A stretch of 64,000 nucleotides of DNA from Hyparrhenia diplandra (taxonomy: Eukaryota > Streptophyta > Magnoliopsida > Poales > Poaceae). Positions 22,399-33,900 of this stretch are shown piece by piece. How positions within the stretch are numbered: the first letter of the stretch is position 1; each line of letters opens with the position of its first letter. Where the stretch lies: positions 1-64,000 of the forward strand of contig JADLZK010006412.1 of NCBI GenBank assembly GCA_015847255.1, read 5' to 3'. The position numbers and the translations under genes were made by a program. Under the pieces are notes generated by a model, which made no database searches, was not told where the DNA came from, and worked only from the letters and a program-made list of their open reading frames with translations.

Positions 22399-25232
22399 TG
22401 TTGACGCGAAACTAGGGTTCCACGCCAAGCACACGGGAGAGCCTTGGGCGCCCACGAAGGTTGCAATCAACCTTGAAGCGGCGAACACCGCGGCGTGATC
22501 GACTACTGAACGATCAAGAGACCGTTAGGGGCCGATGTAGAGCTTCGGTGGCCAATTTGGAAGAACCTCAGGAACACACCTTCGGAAGACCCGTCGGGAG
22601 GGACGCATGCGAGGGTGCCCTAGGATCGCAAGGCCGCCTAGAGCGTCGACGAAATTTGCAGAGAACGCTGCTGAACAGCAAGGTAGAGAGGAAGTTGACC
22701 TACAAGCAAGTGAAGATCTCTAGTTTGGTTTTGGATAATTAGTGACACCTAAGGACTAATCTCTCATTGCTAAATTAATCGACATGTATGGAGATTGGTC
22801 GTCTTGGGGGAGTTGGTGCAAGATGATCATGGAGGATGGATCGAGGTGATCCAAAAGATGATCAAGCATGCAACCCGGTGGAGTTTCGGAGAACAAAAGT
22901 CCCAAGGCAAAGGTATAACCATAGGGCTTTTGGTTTCACACCCAAGACACCATAGAGGGTGTGGGTGGTTATAGGATCGATAAGCCGTACTATAAAGAGG
23001 GGAAAACTTTCGTACATATCGATCCTCACGTGCCTTTAGGTTCAAGTCTCATATGCATGCATTCTAACCTAAAGAGCTAACCTAACCTTCGAAATGAATT
23101 GTGAAAATGCTAACACACGAGCACATGGTGATGTACACGTGGTGGTGTTGGCACATTTGCGAAGGCGGTGATGGTCGCAGGGTTGAGTTGGGTTTGGGAA
23201 CCGCTCATCCTCCCGCCGAGCTTGCGGCGGGATCGGCGCTTTTGAGAAAGTGAAACGTCTATTTTCTATTGCTTAGGATGCATCGTGGAGATGAAAACAT
23301 GCTAGTCCTCGTGCACAAATTGGTATATTTGTTGGATAGCATGTCGGAGAAAAGACGGCGAAGGAACGGCGACGAAACGATGACTTTTCGCTGCTCTGGC
23401 GTGACCGGACGCACCGACCGGAAGCTGGTCAAATGTGACCGGACGCTCCGGTCAGTGCGTCTGGCAGAGAGCTGTCGGGGGTTCGGCCTCGGGCCGACCG
23501 GACGCCTTGATGATCGGATGCTTCGGTCTTCGACGGAAGCACCGGCCGGACGCGGCCCGGACCGGTTGAGACACGAGGGGCAAAACCCTTTGCTCGGGGG
23601 TTGTCGGTTGTGGCCGGACCCACCGGCCGGACTCACCGGTGAGTCCGGTCGATAAGGCCGGTCGGTCGATCGGTAAAACCGTGGGTTTCCTCCCCAACGG
23701 CCACATTTTCGTGGTGTGGGGTATTTATACCCCCTTGGCTGCCTCTTGCTCTCTCTCTTGGTCATTTGAATCACTCCTAACATCTTTGAGCAAGCAAGCC
23801 TCCCTCCTCTCTCATTCTTGATTTGAGCTTCATTCTTGAGAGAAGAGAGATCCAAAGTGCATTGCATTGTGTTCTTGCATCTAGAGGCACTTGGGGATCG
23901 TGTTGTGACGGTGGATTTCCGTTACTCTTGGAGGCACCGCTCTAGCCGGCTTGGTGGTTTGGTGGAGTTGTTGGCAAGAAGAGGAGATTGTTTCTTGGCC
24001 ACCTCAGGTTGGTTTGTGAGAGGATTACGCACTCCTCGTCGGGAAGACAAAGTGCAAGGAATACATTGCTCGTGCTTTGGGTACCACACTTGTTGAGTGG
24101 TGTGTTGAGGCTAGCAAGGGCACCGCCTAGCTCAAACACCATCCTTGTGTTGGTCGGCACAACCGAGAGTAGTTGTCGGTGTACAACGAACTCGGGTGAA
24201 CAAATCGACTTGTTCATTGTCTCATTGTGTGGATCATCACCTTTGAGTGATTGATTGGTTTTCCTCTTCCGGTGATTGGTTGACATCCCCTACAAAGGCG
24301 GTATAACAAGCTTCTCACTCTTGCTTTTACTCTCCTAGTTTACTTTGAGTAGAGAGCTAGCTTTTGCTTGTGTAGGTTGTTCTTGCTAGCATAAGGACCT
24401 TTCTAGGATTGCTCATTAGCTAGAGTAGTGACATAGACCTTTTTGTGCTCTAGAGATTATAGAATTATTAGTCTTGACACTAGAAGGCTTGCTTGACCAT
24501 TAGAGCTAGTGCAAACCGCTTTTGCCCGTGTTTTATTCTAACGGTTTTGTTTAGTTGAGCTTGTAGAAAATTTTTATAGGCTATTCACCCCCTCTAGCCA
24601 TCTAGGACCTTACAAAGAAGACGGTAGTAGATGTGTTTGTCGATTGGATGTAGATGGGATCAAATCGGCCATGAACCTCTTTTATTATATAGAGGAGGGT
24701 GATCTTATCCTTTTAGGAAACCGTCCTTGGACGTTTCCAAGCACCAAAAACCGACCCAAACACGATGAGAAAAGAAATCGGTTCGGGATTGTACAGACAC
24801 GGTCCGTCGCATATCGACCGGACGCTGAAGTCGGGCCGACCGGACGCTCCGGTCACTAGCGTCCGGTCGATTCCAGAGACTCTCGAAATTGCATGCAAAC
24901 GCCGAGCGACGGACGCGCATGACGACGCCGCGCATGCGGTGACGACGCGCCCGGTGCCACGTGCATGCGGTGACTGGACGCGCCGGTGCCAGCATCCGGT
25001 CGGCTCCAGAGGCCTATGTTTGGCCTCCTCCACCTGATTTTCCAATTCTTATGCTTTGCCATGGATATTTAGCTATGTTTAGGACTTCTTTACTACACCA
25101 CTAATATATATGCATGCCGCTTATGCTCCTAAATTAGTGCACTCCCAAATTAGTGTATGGACAACACATTCTTGACATAAAATGATTCGCTCATTGCTTG
25201 AAACAACGATTGTCCAAACTTGGGTGTCAACA
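22399..25232 (+). mobile_element. LTR-like insertion, itself interrupted
   Basis: It begins TGTTGACGCG and ends GGTGTCAACA, giving short inverted termini (TGTTGAC/GTCAACA). It sits inside GGTTTTG-type sequence with near-identical 5-bp flanks (TTTTG at 22394-22398, GTTTG at 25233-25237). Without the nested LTR (22711-24614) about 930 bases remain, the size of a solo LTR. The right part has GACCGGACGCTCCGGTC-type repeats. Confidence 0.5.
22711..24614 (+). repeat. Nested copia-type LTR
   Basis: It starts at TGAAGATCTCTAGTTTGG and ends CCATCTAGGACCTTACA. A TATA-like box (GTATTTATACCCCC) near 23722 is preceded by many ACCGGACGCTCCGGTC repeats (23400-23650), as in copia LTRs of grasses. No clean target duplication was found, so the borders may shift by a few bases. 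Confidence 0.6.
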
Positions 25233-26271
25233 GTTTGGTTTTTTAAGTGTACTATAATATAAATTGATAGATGGATTGGTGTGGATTTGGTTTAGTTCTT
25301 GAACCAGGCATGGATCGGATGGCGACTGAACGGGCATTGGCCTTCGGTGTTCCATAGTTTCTTGATCCGATAATCTACGGCGAATACCCATCGGAGATGC
25401 GAAAGCTCCTGGGCTCCAAGCTGCCGACCTACTCGCCGGAGGAGAAGAGGAAGCTGGGTTACAAGCTGGACTTCATCGGGATCAACCACTACACGACGCT
25501 GTACGTGAAGGACTGCATGTTCACCTCGGGTTGCCCAACTTGCCCATCGGGCCAGGATCTCCAATATGCGTGGGCGGCCTTCACCGGATATAGAAATGGA
25601 ATTCCCATCGGGCCTCCAGTAATACTAAGATTGATGTCGACAAAAATGAAGTCGGTCGAGGTTCTGACTGACTGACTGACGTTTCGTTTTGTGCAGACAG
25701 CGATGCCACTGTTTTTCGATGTTCCTGACGGGATAGAGAAGATGGTCACCTACATCATGAAGAGATACAACAATCTTCCCATGTTTATGACTGGTGCAAG
25801 CTTGCAGTTCCGAGTTTCCTTAATGAAGTTCAGAGTCCGCAACGTACAATAAATACTCAAAAATTTAACTTCTTCAGGCTATGAACAAGGTGAAGATGGT
25901 TACAACCATGTCGAAGATTGGCTTGACGACCAGGACAGGATACAGTACCTCGATGGCTACCTCACAAAACTTGCCAAAGTTGTCAGGTCAGTTGCATTTT
26001 TAGTTTCAAAGTTCACAGCTTGATTAATTACATCCATGCGTGGACGAACTGTTTCCCTGGTACCTAACGTAACTGAATGAAATTGTTAGGGACGGCGCCG
26101 ATGTTCGAGGTTACTTCATCTGGTCTCTCATTGACAATTTTTGAGTGGACATTCGGATACACACTCCACTTTGGGCTTCACTATGTCGACTACCAAACAC
26201 AGGAGAGAAAGCCCAAGTCATCCGCGCTTTGGTACAAACGGTTTCTCCAAAATTTACATGAAGCTCAATAG

Positions 26272-28550
26272 AGGGAGCCGTATATAAGCGTGTGACCAGT
26301 GAACATGTTGCCCGTTCAAATTTTGGTGTTAGTTTTTTTTTGCCACCACCAAATTGTGAAATTCGGTGGAAACTTCACTGGTTTTTTAAGACTTAAACAT
26401 GAAGTGTGTTTTTTCTGTAAAAAATAACTAAACATTAGCATGGTTCATATGCCTGCAATCGGTTCGGTTTAACCCGTTCGTGAATAAGCTCCGCTCTTCA
26501 AATCAGTGGCGGATCGAAGCAGGTCAACCCTCAAGGAAAGAGGGCAATCAGGTTCTAGACCCATCAACCCTGGAGTCAACTTGATCTTATAGGTGCTTCT
26601 TGCCTTCCCTAGCCATTCTCAGAACCTGTCCCACTGTTTTGAGGAGTGGAAAAAAGGCTTGGATCTAGTCTCAAAAAAAACAAAAAAAAAAAAGATTTGG
26701 ATCTCAGAGGGTTTGGTTGATTCCGGTTTTTTCGTAGGCCACTTCGGGAAGGGAGTTTCTGCATCGTTGGATAATGTTCCACTTTAAGATCTGTGCGAGA
26801 ACCTAGTCTAGTAAGTGAGGTAGATTGCTAGGCATCTAGGCACATTTCTAGGCATCTCTCCCTCTCCTCCTCCAAGTCATCTTCCACCTCCGTCTTCTCC
26901 CTCCATCTCTCTCCCTCCCTCCCTCTCCGCGTTTCTCTCTCCCTCAAATCCTTCGCCTCTCACCCTCCCGCCGCCGCCTTCTCTCTTCGGCGCCTCAGCT
27001 CTCTCTCTCTCTCTCTCTCGCCGCCGCCTCCCGTCCAATATCTAGTTCTCCTTTCTTATCCTCTCTAAAACCATAATCTATTCCCCCCTCAGATTCCTTC
27101 TCTCATGGTGCAGATCCGGTGTCCTCGCTACATTCCCCATCCAATCACCTCGTGGACAAATGGTTGCTCGCCAGAGACTAGCCAATGGGAGAGAGACGAA
27201 CCACCTGCAAGAAGAGGATAAGGTGAATGGGGAGATAAAGGAACGTAGCAGTAGGAGAGAGGGAGAGAAAGGTGAGTTGTCCGAGATTATGGCCGGAGGG
27301 TAGAGAGATGAACCAGCTACAGGAAGGTGAGATGAATTGGGGAGAGGGAACACAACAACGCCCGGAGTAAGTGGCAGGGATGGCTTGGAGTCGGACATTG
27401 GGAGGGTGCCGAGGCGGCGACGGTGGCCTCGGATTGGGTTAGGGTTTGGCTGCGTACGGGTGGAGATGAGGCGAGGTAAATTGTGTACACGAGGCAAATA
27501 ACTTTGAATCTCAGCGAAGCTGCCTTCGAGATATGGTTTATCGGATTTGTTACCCCCACAGTTTCATATTTTTTTTTTTAAAAAAAAGGTTTACATCTGA
27601 GGTATGTGGCATGATGACTTCCTTACAATATGGCAGTGAGCTCTCTCTTAATCGAGTCCAAAATTACACATGGAGTGGGCTCTCTGACTTGGTGTAGAGC
27701 TTGCCCACCCACTTGGTGTACAACTTGAACAAATAATATACTATTGATGCCGCGTCGCGTCCACTCGGCGCGCTGCAGTTGTATATATACATACATTGCT
27801 CGATCGATGCAGCAGGCGCAGTTGTTTAAAGTTTATCCGCGTTTTGAGATCCCGTACGACTGAAAAATGGTTTATTCATGTGCAAGTGCGATTGTGCGAA
27901 GCATATGCAAATCTTTATCCATGTGCAAAGCACGTGGGTTTCGCCAAAGCGCAAGAGGAATCCCGAATAATTAGCCTGGGTGTGTGGGTGATCGAATGAA
28001 ATGTTTCCGCTGATCGATGATATGCTCCGACAGGCAACCATTCGCGCCGCTGGCCGGAGAGCGCCTCCAAAAATCCCCCGCTGCCCACCGCACCGCGCGC
28101 CGCGTAGAACCACCCGCGTGCACCCTCCCCATCCAAAACGATCGATCTCGGTGCTTTAGCTCGTCGCTGCCACGGGTCCCACGGCTGCCGCTGTTTGGGT
28201 GGTTGGTGGCGAACTGACTAGCGATTTTGTCCTGCGCGTGCGTGCGTGTAGCACAAATCCAGCGGTTAACGGAACCCCTGCGGCGTCACCGTCACACATG
28301 TACGTCGCGGCTTGGCACATCTTGCCGCGCATCGATCGGTGAAGGGGACGCGACGCGATTCATTGGGCGACTTAACCCGCGGGGTTGGTAGCGGTAACTA
28401 GCGTGACACGGTGGTGACAGTGAAATTAAGACCGTGTCCAGGTACCAGTCTACCTTTACCCTCAGTCAGTCCTGCGCTGCCCGTGGTGCCTGGCTCTGGC
28501 TGGTTGTTTTCGTTGGTTCCTTGCTCGAACAGTTGACAATGCAGGCCATG
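26272..28550. other. Intergenic region 3' of the GH1 pseudogene
   Basis: No gene recognised. A CT-rich, 5'-leader-like block lies at 26850-27030, with CT dinucleotide repeats at 27001-27020. Two imperfect copies of a purine-rich 45-bp segment occur near 27188 and 27302. A minus-strand frame of 139 codons (27078-27497) is low in complexity and not supported. Confidence 0.45.
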
Positions 28551-29272
28551 ACTCCGAGCAACCACAATGTGTCCATAAACCAGTCCATAAGCAATAAAAT
28601 ATTCTTCTATGGGTAGCTGAAGCGTTGTGACACTAGTCCATATACTGGGTCCATAGTATCATTTGTCCATAGTCATATTGACTACCCATAAGAAATAAAA
28701 AAATTAGTAAATTCTCTATCTCCCTCTGTTCCAGCAACTTCCCATCTCCCCCGGTTCAGAAGCGAGCGCCGAGAAAGCCGGCGGAAGCTCCCAGCGCCGC
28801 CCGAGTTCCTCATGCCACCCGAAGTCCAGCGCCGCCCATCCGCCCGAGCTCCCAGCGCCGCCGTAGCTCCCACGCCGCTGTCCGCCCAAGTTCCCCACGC
28901 CGCCCCGTCGCCCAAGCTCGCCGCGCAACAAGGAGGTCCGGTGCACGCACGCCCAAGGTCCCGACGCGAGGGAGGCCACCACGCCGGGCTCCCAGCGTCC
29001 CGGAGGTCACAAGCGCCGCCCCCATCCACCTCGCGTCGCTGAGGTCCGGCGCCCGGCCGTCCGCCCCCGAGCTCTCCAGCGCCCGCGACGCCCGCGACGA
29101 GCTCCCGGTGCCGCCGCGCCGCCCCGCTTAGGATAGGATTTTTTATTAGTTTTTTCTGGCAAGTGGGTCCCGTCTTATGGACTCACATTGTAGAAAATCC
29201 ATATATTCACCCGGCCCGACACGGGGCCACCCATATGGACTACTTGTCCATATACATTCTTTGTTGCTCTCA
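28551..29272. mobile_element. Non-autonomous element with inverted ends and GC-rich core
   Basis: The ends are inverted: GAGCAAC at the left and GTTGCTC at the right. Inside them, AATGT and AGTCCATA motifs occur in inverted orientation on the two sides, and several GTCCATA copies lie close to both ends. Between them is a very GC-rich block (28740-29130) that may be a captured host exon. No target duplication of 8 or 9 bases was found, so the class (MULE-like or hAT-like) is open. Confidence 0.4.
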
Positions 29273-29494
29273 GCCTGCGGCTAGTGCATGCACCGGCGGA
29301 GCATCAGGAGCCAGTCTCGTGCAGACGTGTACGTTATTCAGGCCGGCAAGCTAGGCAAAGTAAGCAACAGGAGCTCGTCAAGGCGTGCACCGTGTACGCC
29401 ATCGTCATCGCACAACAGCACCGGTGCCGTGTTTGCCTGCATGTATGCCCAACCCAAGTGGCCAGCAGTCAAGTCCCTCGTCGTGGTTAGAGCT

Positions 29495-30031
29495 GGGACT
29501 TGGGCCGTGCCATTTGAGGGCGGGCCATGATACAAACTTTTGGCACGACGCGGCACGACACGAAATATTTTTGGGCGGCAAGACGACGGCGAACACGAGG
29601 GCCATCTTTGTCTTTTAGGATCTCGGCACGCCGCACTTTGGGCCGTGCTTGGGAGGCAAGACGACATTTAATGTGGCGCGTATACACTTTTATTACTCTA
29701 CAATGTAATTTTATAACATTTCCGTACTAAATCTCAACTAATATTTAAATAGATTATGAAATTATTAAAACTTCATTGAAATAGTATACACACAACGTAC
29801 ATAAATTTTTATATGACACCACACAATAGAGAAGTAGTGGAGATATTTTGAGGACCGTGCTTGGGCGGCACGACCGAAGTCGTGCCGGCGTGCCCGGGGG
29901 CCGTGTTTGAAGCCGAAGAAAAAATTTGGCGCGCCATGTCAGCCGGCCCGATGTGCTTCCCGTGCCTAAGGATCTGGCGGTACGAAGCACGAGAGTGCCG
30001 GGCCGGCATGGCCCGGCACGGCCCAAGTTCC
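29495..30031. mobile_element. Non-autonomous element with GGGCCGTGCC inverted ends
   Basis: The left end GGGACTTGGGCCGTGCC is matched by the right end GGCACGGCCCAAGTTCC. Subterminal regions are rich in GGCACG and CGTGCC, and the centre is AT-rich (29690-29830). This composition is common in grass non-autonomous DNA elements. No clear target duplication is seen. Confidence 0.5.
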
Positions 30032-30285
30032 TTGCGCGAACAGTGCACTCCTCAGTCCTACGTAAGTCACAGGCCACGACTAGCGCACCGGCGGAGCAGG
30101 AGAATCTCGTGATGTTCAGGCCGGAGACGGCAAGCGAGCTGGAGCTCGTCAAGGCGTGCGTACGTCGTGTATAGCGTCCTGGTCAAGGATATGAAATCCG
30201 AGCTAGACTTCCTGTCAAAATATGCCCATATGCGCGCGGCTCCGTGCTGTCTTTGCGCGGCGTGCTGCCGAGTGCCGCCGTCACC

Positions 30286-32750
30286 ATGGGTGGGTGTTGG
30301 TGTTCTCCACTCGCCGCGTGCCTGGGCCCTGTTCTTCTGTTGTTAGCGTGGTGCGCGGCGGCCGTGGCGGCGGCGGCGGCGCCGACGCTGTCGACGGCGT
30401 CGCGGTGGGTGGTGGACGAGAGCGGGAGCCGGGTGAAGCTGGCGTGCGTGAACTGGCCGTCGCACCTGAAGCCGATGCTGGCGGAAGGGCTGGGCAAGCA
30501 GCCCGTCTGCGCCATCGCCGGGGATGTGGCCGCCATGGGGTTCAACTGCGTCAGGCTGACGTGGCCCACGTTCCTGGTCACCAACGCCTCCTACTCCGGC
30601 CTCACCGTCGCGCAGTCCTTCCAGCGGCTCAACCTCACCGAGTCGCTCGCCGGCATCCGGGTGAACAACCCCGGCCTCGTCGACCTCAAGCTCATCGACG
30701 CCTTCAAGGCAAGTCTCTCTCTCTGTGTACGTCTCCGACGACACGACCATGACACGTATGGTCGGTCATCGTTGCTGCCGCCACCGAGCACTCGATTATC
30801 AGACGTGACATTGTGGTGCGGATCGGATGTGCGTGCGTGCGTGCATACGGGGGCCCCTGAGCTCGTTCCGAAGGCTCATGCCGACAACGTTGGGGACGGC
30901 GGCGAACATGGTGGCCATCTTGGTGAGGCCGTCCACCCAGACGTCCGGGTCGAACAAGGCGTCGCCGAAGAAGCCGTTGCCGTCAGTGTTGCTGCAGCAC
31001 CAGCCGGGCTTGCTCAGGTGGTTGTCCAGGATCACCATCACGTTGTGCTCGCCCAGGCTGCTCACCACGGCGGGTGGACGGCCTCACCAAGATGGCCACC
31101 ATGTTCGCCGCCGTCCCCAACGTCGTCGGCATGAGCCTTCGGAACGAGCTCAGGGGCCCCAAGCAGAACGCCAACGACTGGTACAAGTAAGCGGTCAAAA
31201 AATCTCACTTGTTCTTCTCTGATTGAGGATGCAAACACGATTAGTGCAAGTAGAACACTGAAGAAGCTTGGTTTTACTGTACTAGTTTCTCTGTCATGGG
31301 GTGTTAAACAGTAATACCCGTGCTCAGTGTCGTGACAGTGTCTGAACCCACCCCGTGTTCACCTACCTGTGTCATCTGCCATGCCCATGACCCGTAAATG
31401 AACCCAGTGTGAACCCAGTGTGTGGTTGGGAGCTTGCTTCCTACCACCATTGTACTCTGCAACAGGAGCACAGAGGACTTGAACAGTGCACACTATCTTT
31501 ACATCTCTCTGCAGTCTGCACTGCTCCTGCACAACACGCGAAGATCAGTAATGGCGTTTCTTGCACAGTAGTACGAGTAGTACGCCGGTAGGTAGTTCTT
31601 GGCACGGTTCGAGTTGATAGCCGCGCGCACGACTGGCAACAAGCGGTGCAGTTGACTGACAAGCACCCATGACGCAGGTACATGCAGCGCGGCGCGGAGG
31701 CGGTGCACGCGGCGAACCCGCGCGTGCTGGTCATCCTCGGGGGCCTCCAATTCGACAACGACCTGGCCTTCCTCAACTCGCGGCCGGTGAACCTCAGCTT
31801 CACGGGGAAGGTGGCGTTCGAGGTGCACTGGTACAGCTTCTCCAACAGCCAGGAGTGGAGCTCGCGCAACGCCAACCAGGCGTGCGCGAGCATCACGTTG
31901 GCGTTGCGCGAGCATCACGGCGAGCATCACCCGCCGCGCCTTCTACCTGCTCGACAAAGGGTGGCCCGTCATCCTCAGCGAGTTCGGCGTCGACAACCGC
32001 GGCGTCAACGCCAACGACAACCGCTACTACGGCTGCGCCGCCGCCGCCGCCGACCTGGACCTGGACTGGGCGCTCTGGGCGCTGCAGGGGAGCTACTACC
32101 TCCGCGAGGGCGTGCTGGGGCTGGACGAGGTCTACGGCGTCCTCGACTGGGCCTGGTGCAAGCCGCGCAACGACACCGCGCTGCGCAGGGTCCAGGCGCT
32201 CCAGCGCCCGCTCAGGGGCCCCGGCCTCGCGGAGGCGGCGCCGTACGCCGTGCTGTTCCACCCGGTGTCCGGGATGTGCGTGGTGCGCCGCCGGTCGCCC
32301 ACGCTGACACAGCCCTTTCAGCTGAGCCTGGGCCCCTGCAACGAGACGGAGGCGTGGGAGTACACCGCGCCGCAGCAGCGGCTGGCGCTGCGGGACACCG
32401 CGCTGCTGTGCCTCCGCGCCGAGGGCGCCGGCAGGCCCGCGACCCTCGGCTTTGGCTGCGGCGACGCGATGGCCAAGTGGAGCCTCGTGTCGGACTCCAA
32501 GCTGCACGTCGCCGTCAATGCGACGTCGTCGGCCGGGACCGGCGACGGCTTGCTCTGCCTGGACGTGGGCGCGGACGGCCGCAGCGTGGTGACCAACCCG
32601 TGCCGGTGCCTGAGCGCGGACAACAGCTGCGAGCCGCAGGGCCAGTGGTTCAAGCTCGTGAGCAGCACCAGGAGCGTGGTCACCAAGCAGACCATGCTCG
32701 CGCAGCTTCTGCCGCTCAAGCTCAAAAACTGGAAGATCAGATCGTTTTGA
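30286..32750 (+). pseudogene. Secreted GH5 family glycoside hydrolase with C-terminal ricin-type lectin domain, rearranged
   Basis: The ATG at 30286 (CACCATGGG) begins a signal peptide with a Leu/Ala-rich core. The plant GH5 cellulase-like domain follows (MGFNCVRLTWPT). Exon one ends at 30708 with a GC donor (AAG|GCAAGT). Exon two ends at 31186 and exon three starts at 31678 (GCAG|GTACATG). The acid/base motif LRNELRGP is in exon two and the nucleophile motif VILSEFGVDNRG in exon three. The C-terminal part from about 32240 resembles a ricin-B lectin fold. Two defects are seen. The first half of exon two lies inverted at 30939-31071 between 89-bp inverted arms. Exon three also has a small duplication (GCGCGAGCATCACG) near 31890-31930 that shifts the frame. 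Exon one and the 3' half are otherwise well preserved, so the damage looks recent. The substrate is not known. Confidence 0.88.
30850..31160. repeat. Inverted duplication inside GH5 exon 2 (89-bp arms, 133-bp spacer)
   Basis: Arms 30850-30938 and 31072-31160 are reverse complements with one mismatch. They encode the exon segment from VDGLTKMATMF to RNELRGP, on the minus strand in the left arm and the plus strand in the right. The spacer holds the preceding exon part (NVMVILDNHLSKPGWCC to DPDVW) on the minus strand only. Confidence 0.95.
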
Positions 32751-33213
32751 GCGTTTCCCCAGTAGAATCTGGTGCGTGAGCACAGCTTAGGCCTACGTAA
32801 TCTGCTTGTAGCACGTGACGCCATGGAACGGCGGGAATAGAGAAGCACTGACCTAGAACTTGAACAGTGTTCTCGAGGAGACTGGTTAGCGGCTTATCAG
32901 CGCAATGCTTGCCCGTGCCTTTCTTTAAAGTCTGAAGAATTCTACTTGCTACGAGACTTTCAAAAACAAAATCATTTGTATGCACGAGATAAAAAATACA
33001 CTTATTAAATAAAATTAAATGTCTGGCCTGGTGGCTGGTGTGATATTAGACAAATGCTATTAGATAGGCTTGAAATACAGAAAGATGTGATATTAGATAA
33101 AAATATAGAAAGATGTGATAACAAACAAATAGTATGGCGTGGATGCTTTGTGTATTGATAGGCTTGAAATAGTAATTATATATATATTTAGTGAAAGATG
33201 ATGTAGTATACTA
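32751..33213. other. 3' flank of the GH5 gene
   Basis: No further gene is seen. The sequence becomes AT-rich after 32940 and has a short direct repeat of 'TAGATAGGCTTGAAATA' type near 33050 and 33160. Confidence 0.4.
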
Positions 33214-33293
33214 CTCCCTCCACGTTAGGGACAAAGTTTGAGTCAAACATTGGGAATATAAATTATCAATAACTTTTATATTTGTTGAGTTTG
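33214..33293. repeat. MITE, left part, interrupted
   Basis: It begins CTCCCTCCACG and matches the reverse complement of the MITE at 21353-21612 (ATCAAACATTGGGAAYATAAAT, then AATAACTTTTA). It breaks at GTTTG (33289-33293), which is repeated at 36402-36406 on the other side of the inserted LTR element. Confidence 0.85.
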
Positions 33294-33900
33294 TGTCACA
33301 AACTGGTTAAATTGGGCGGCTGTGACACGTCACCTGAACTTTGAGGGCGATATGGCGATGGCGTAGGGCGGCGGCGGCTTTCGGCGTTGGGGCGGGATAT
33401 TTGGAGTAGGGGAGGGGGCGGCAAGGCAGTGCCGGCGGTGGCGCGGCGGCGTGGCGTACGGCCCGGCGATGGCGTGGCGCTTGTGGCGATGGCGGCGGCG
33501 GCGGTTGGGCGGCGGAGAGAGAGGCACGAACTATTCTTTATTGCTTGTCCCCCAAAGAGATTACATACCCCTTACTTATATTGCACGGCTAGTGGGACTT
33601 GTAATCTAAGCAATCTCTATAAGGTTTCTTTATACGATCGAATATCTTTTACAAGCAATATTTATTTATTTCCTAATAAGGGTCTTCCTTATCGATTGGA
33701 ATATCTCCTTTTACACACCAAAAGTCCTAAGATAGTCTTAACTTGATGCTGATGACGGCGAGAGACGGAGAGCGGGGAAGGTGGGCGGCGGCGAGGGGGC
33801 CGGCCCCCCTCCCCGCCGCGTGCCGCCCCCTCATGGGCGGCCGTGGCCGGCAAAGGCCCCTCCTAGCCCGCCCATGGCTGACCCAATTCGGCACATGACA
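33294..33900 (-). repeat. LTR of element 2 (3' LTR)
   Basis: Starts TGTCACAAAC and ends GGCACATGACA. It aligns with 35881-36401 through CAATCTCTATAAGG, GGGTCTTCCTTATCGATTGG and AAAAGTCCTAAGATAGTC. Confidence 0.82.

Larger units (their letters stand above)
19676..26271 (+). pseudogene. Beta-glucosidase, glycoside hydrolase family 1, broken
   Basis: Five exons are visible: 19676-20012, 25318-25618, 25697-25793, 25878-25986 and 26090-26271, with AG/GT borders. GH1 enzymes hydrolyse beta-glucosides, usually in vacuole, wall or plastid. Exon one has the acid/base motif TFNEPN and the segment VTLAHYDIPQEL. Exon two has FLDPIIYGEYPSEMRKLL and FIGINHYTTLYVKDC. The last exon has GYFIWSLIDNF and ends in a stop at 26269. 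Defects: a frameshift near 19940, a TGG-to-TAG stop near 25354, loss of exactly the Glu and Asn codons of the TENG nucleophile motif at the 25793 splice junction, and an extra T near 26143. Upstream exons and the exon expected after 20012 are absent. A Helitron lies 34 bp before exon one, and its first intron is filled with insertions. Confidence 0.92.

Noticed and set aside
22461..22742. Open frame of 93 codons with charged residues
   Set aside because: It lies within an LTR-like insertion and crosses its nested LTR border.
27078..27497. Minus-strand frame of 139 codons
   Set aside because: Low-complexity Ser/Pro/Leu composition in purine/pyrimidine-rich DNA, with no domain and no splice context.
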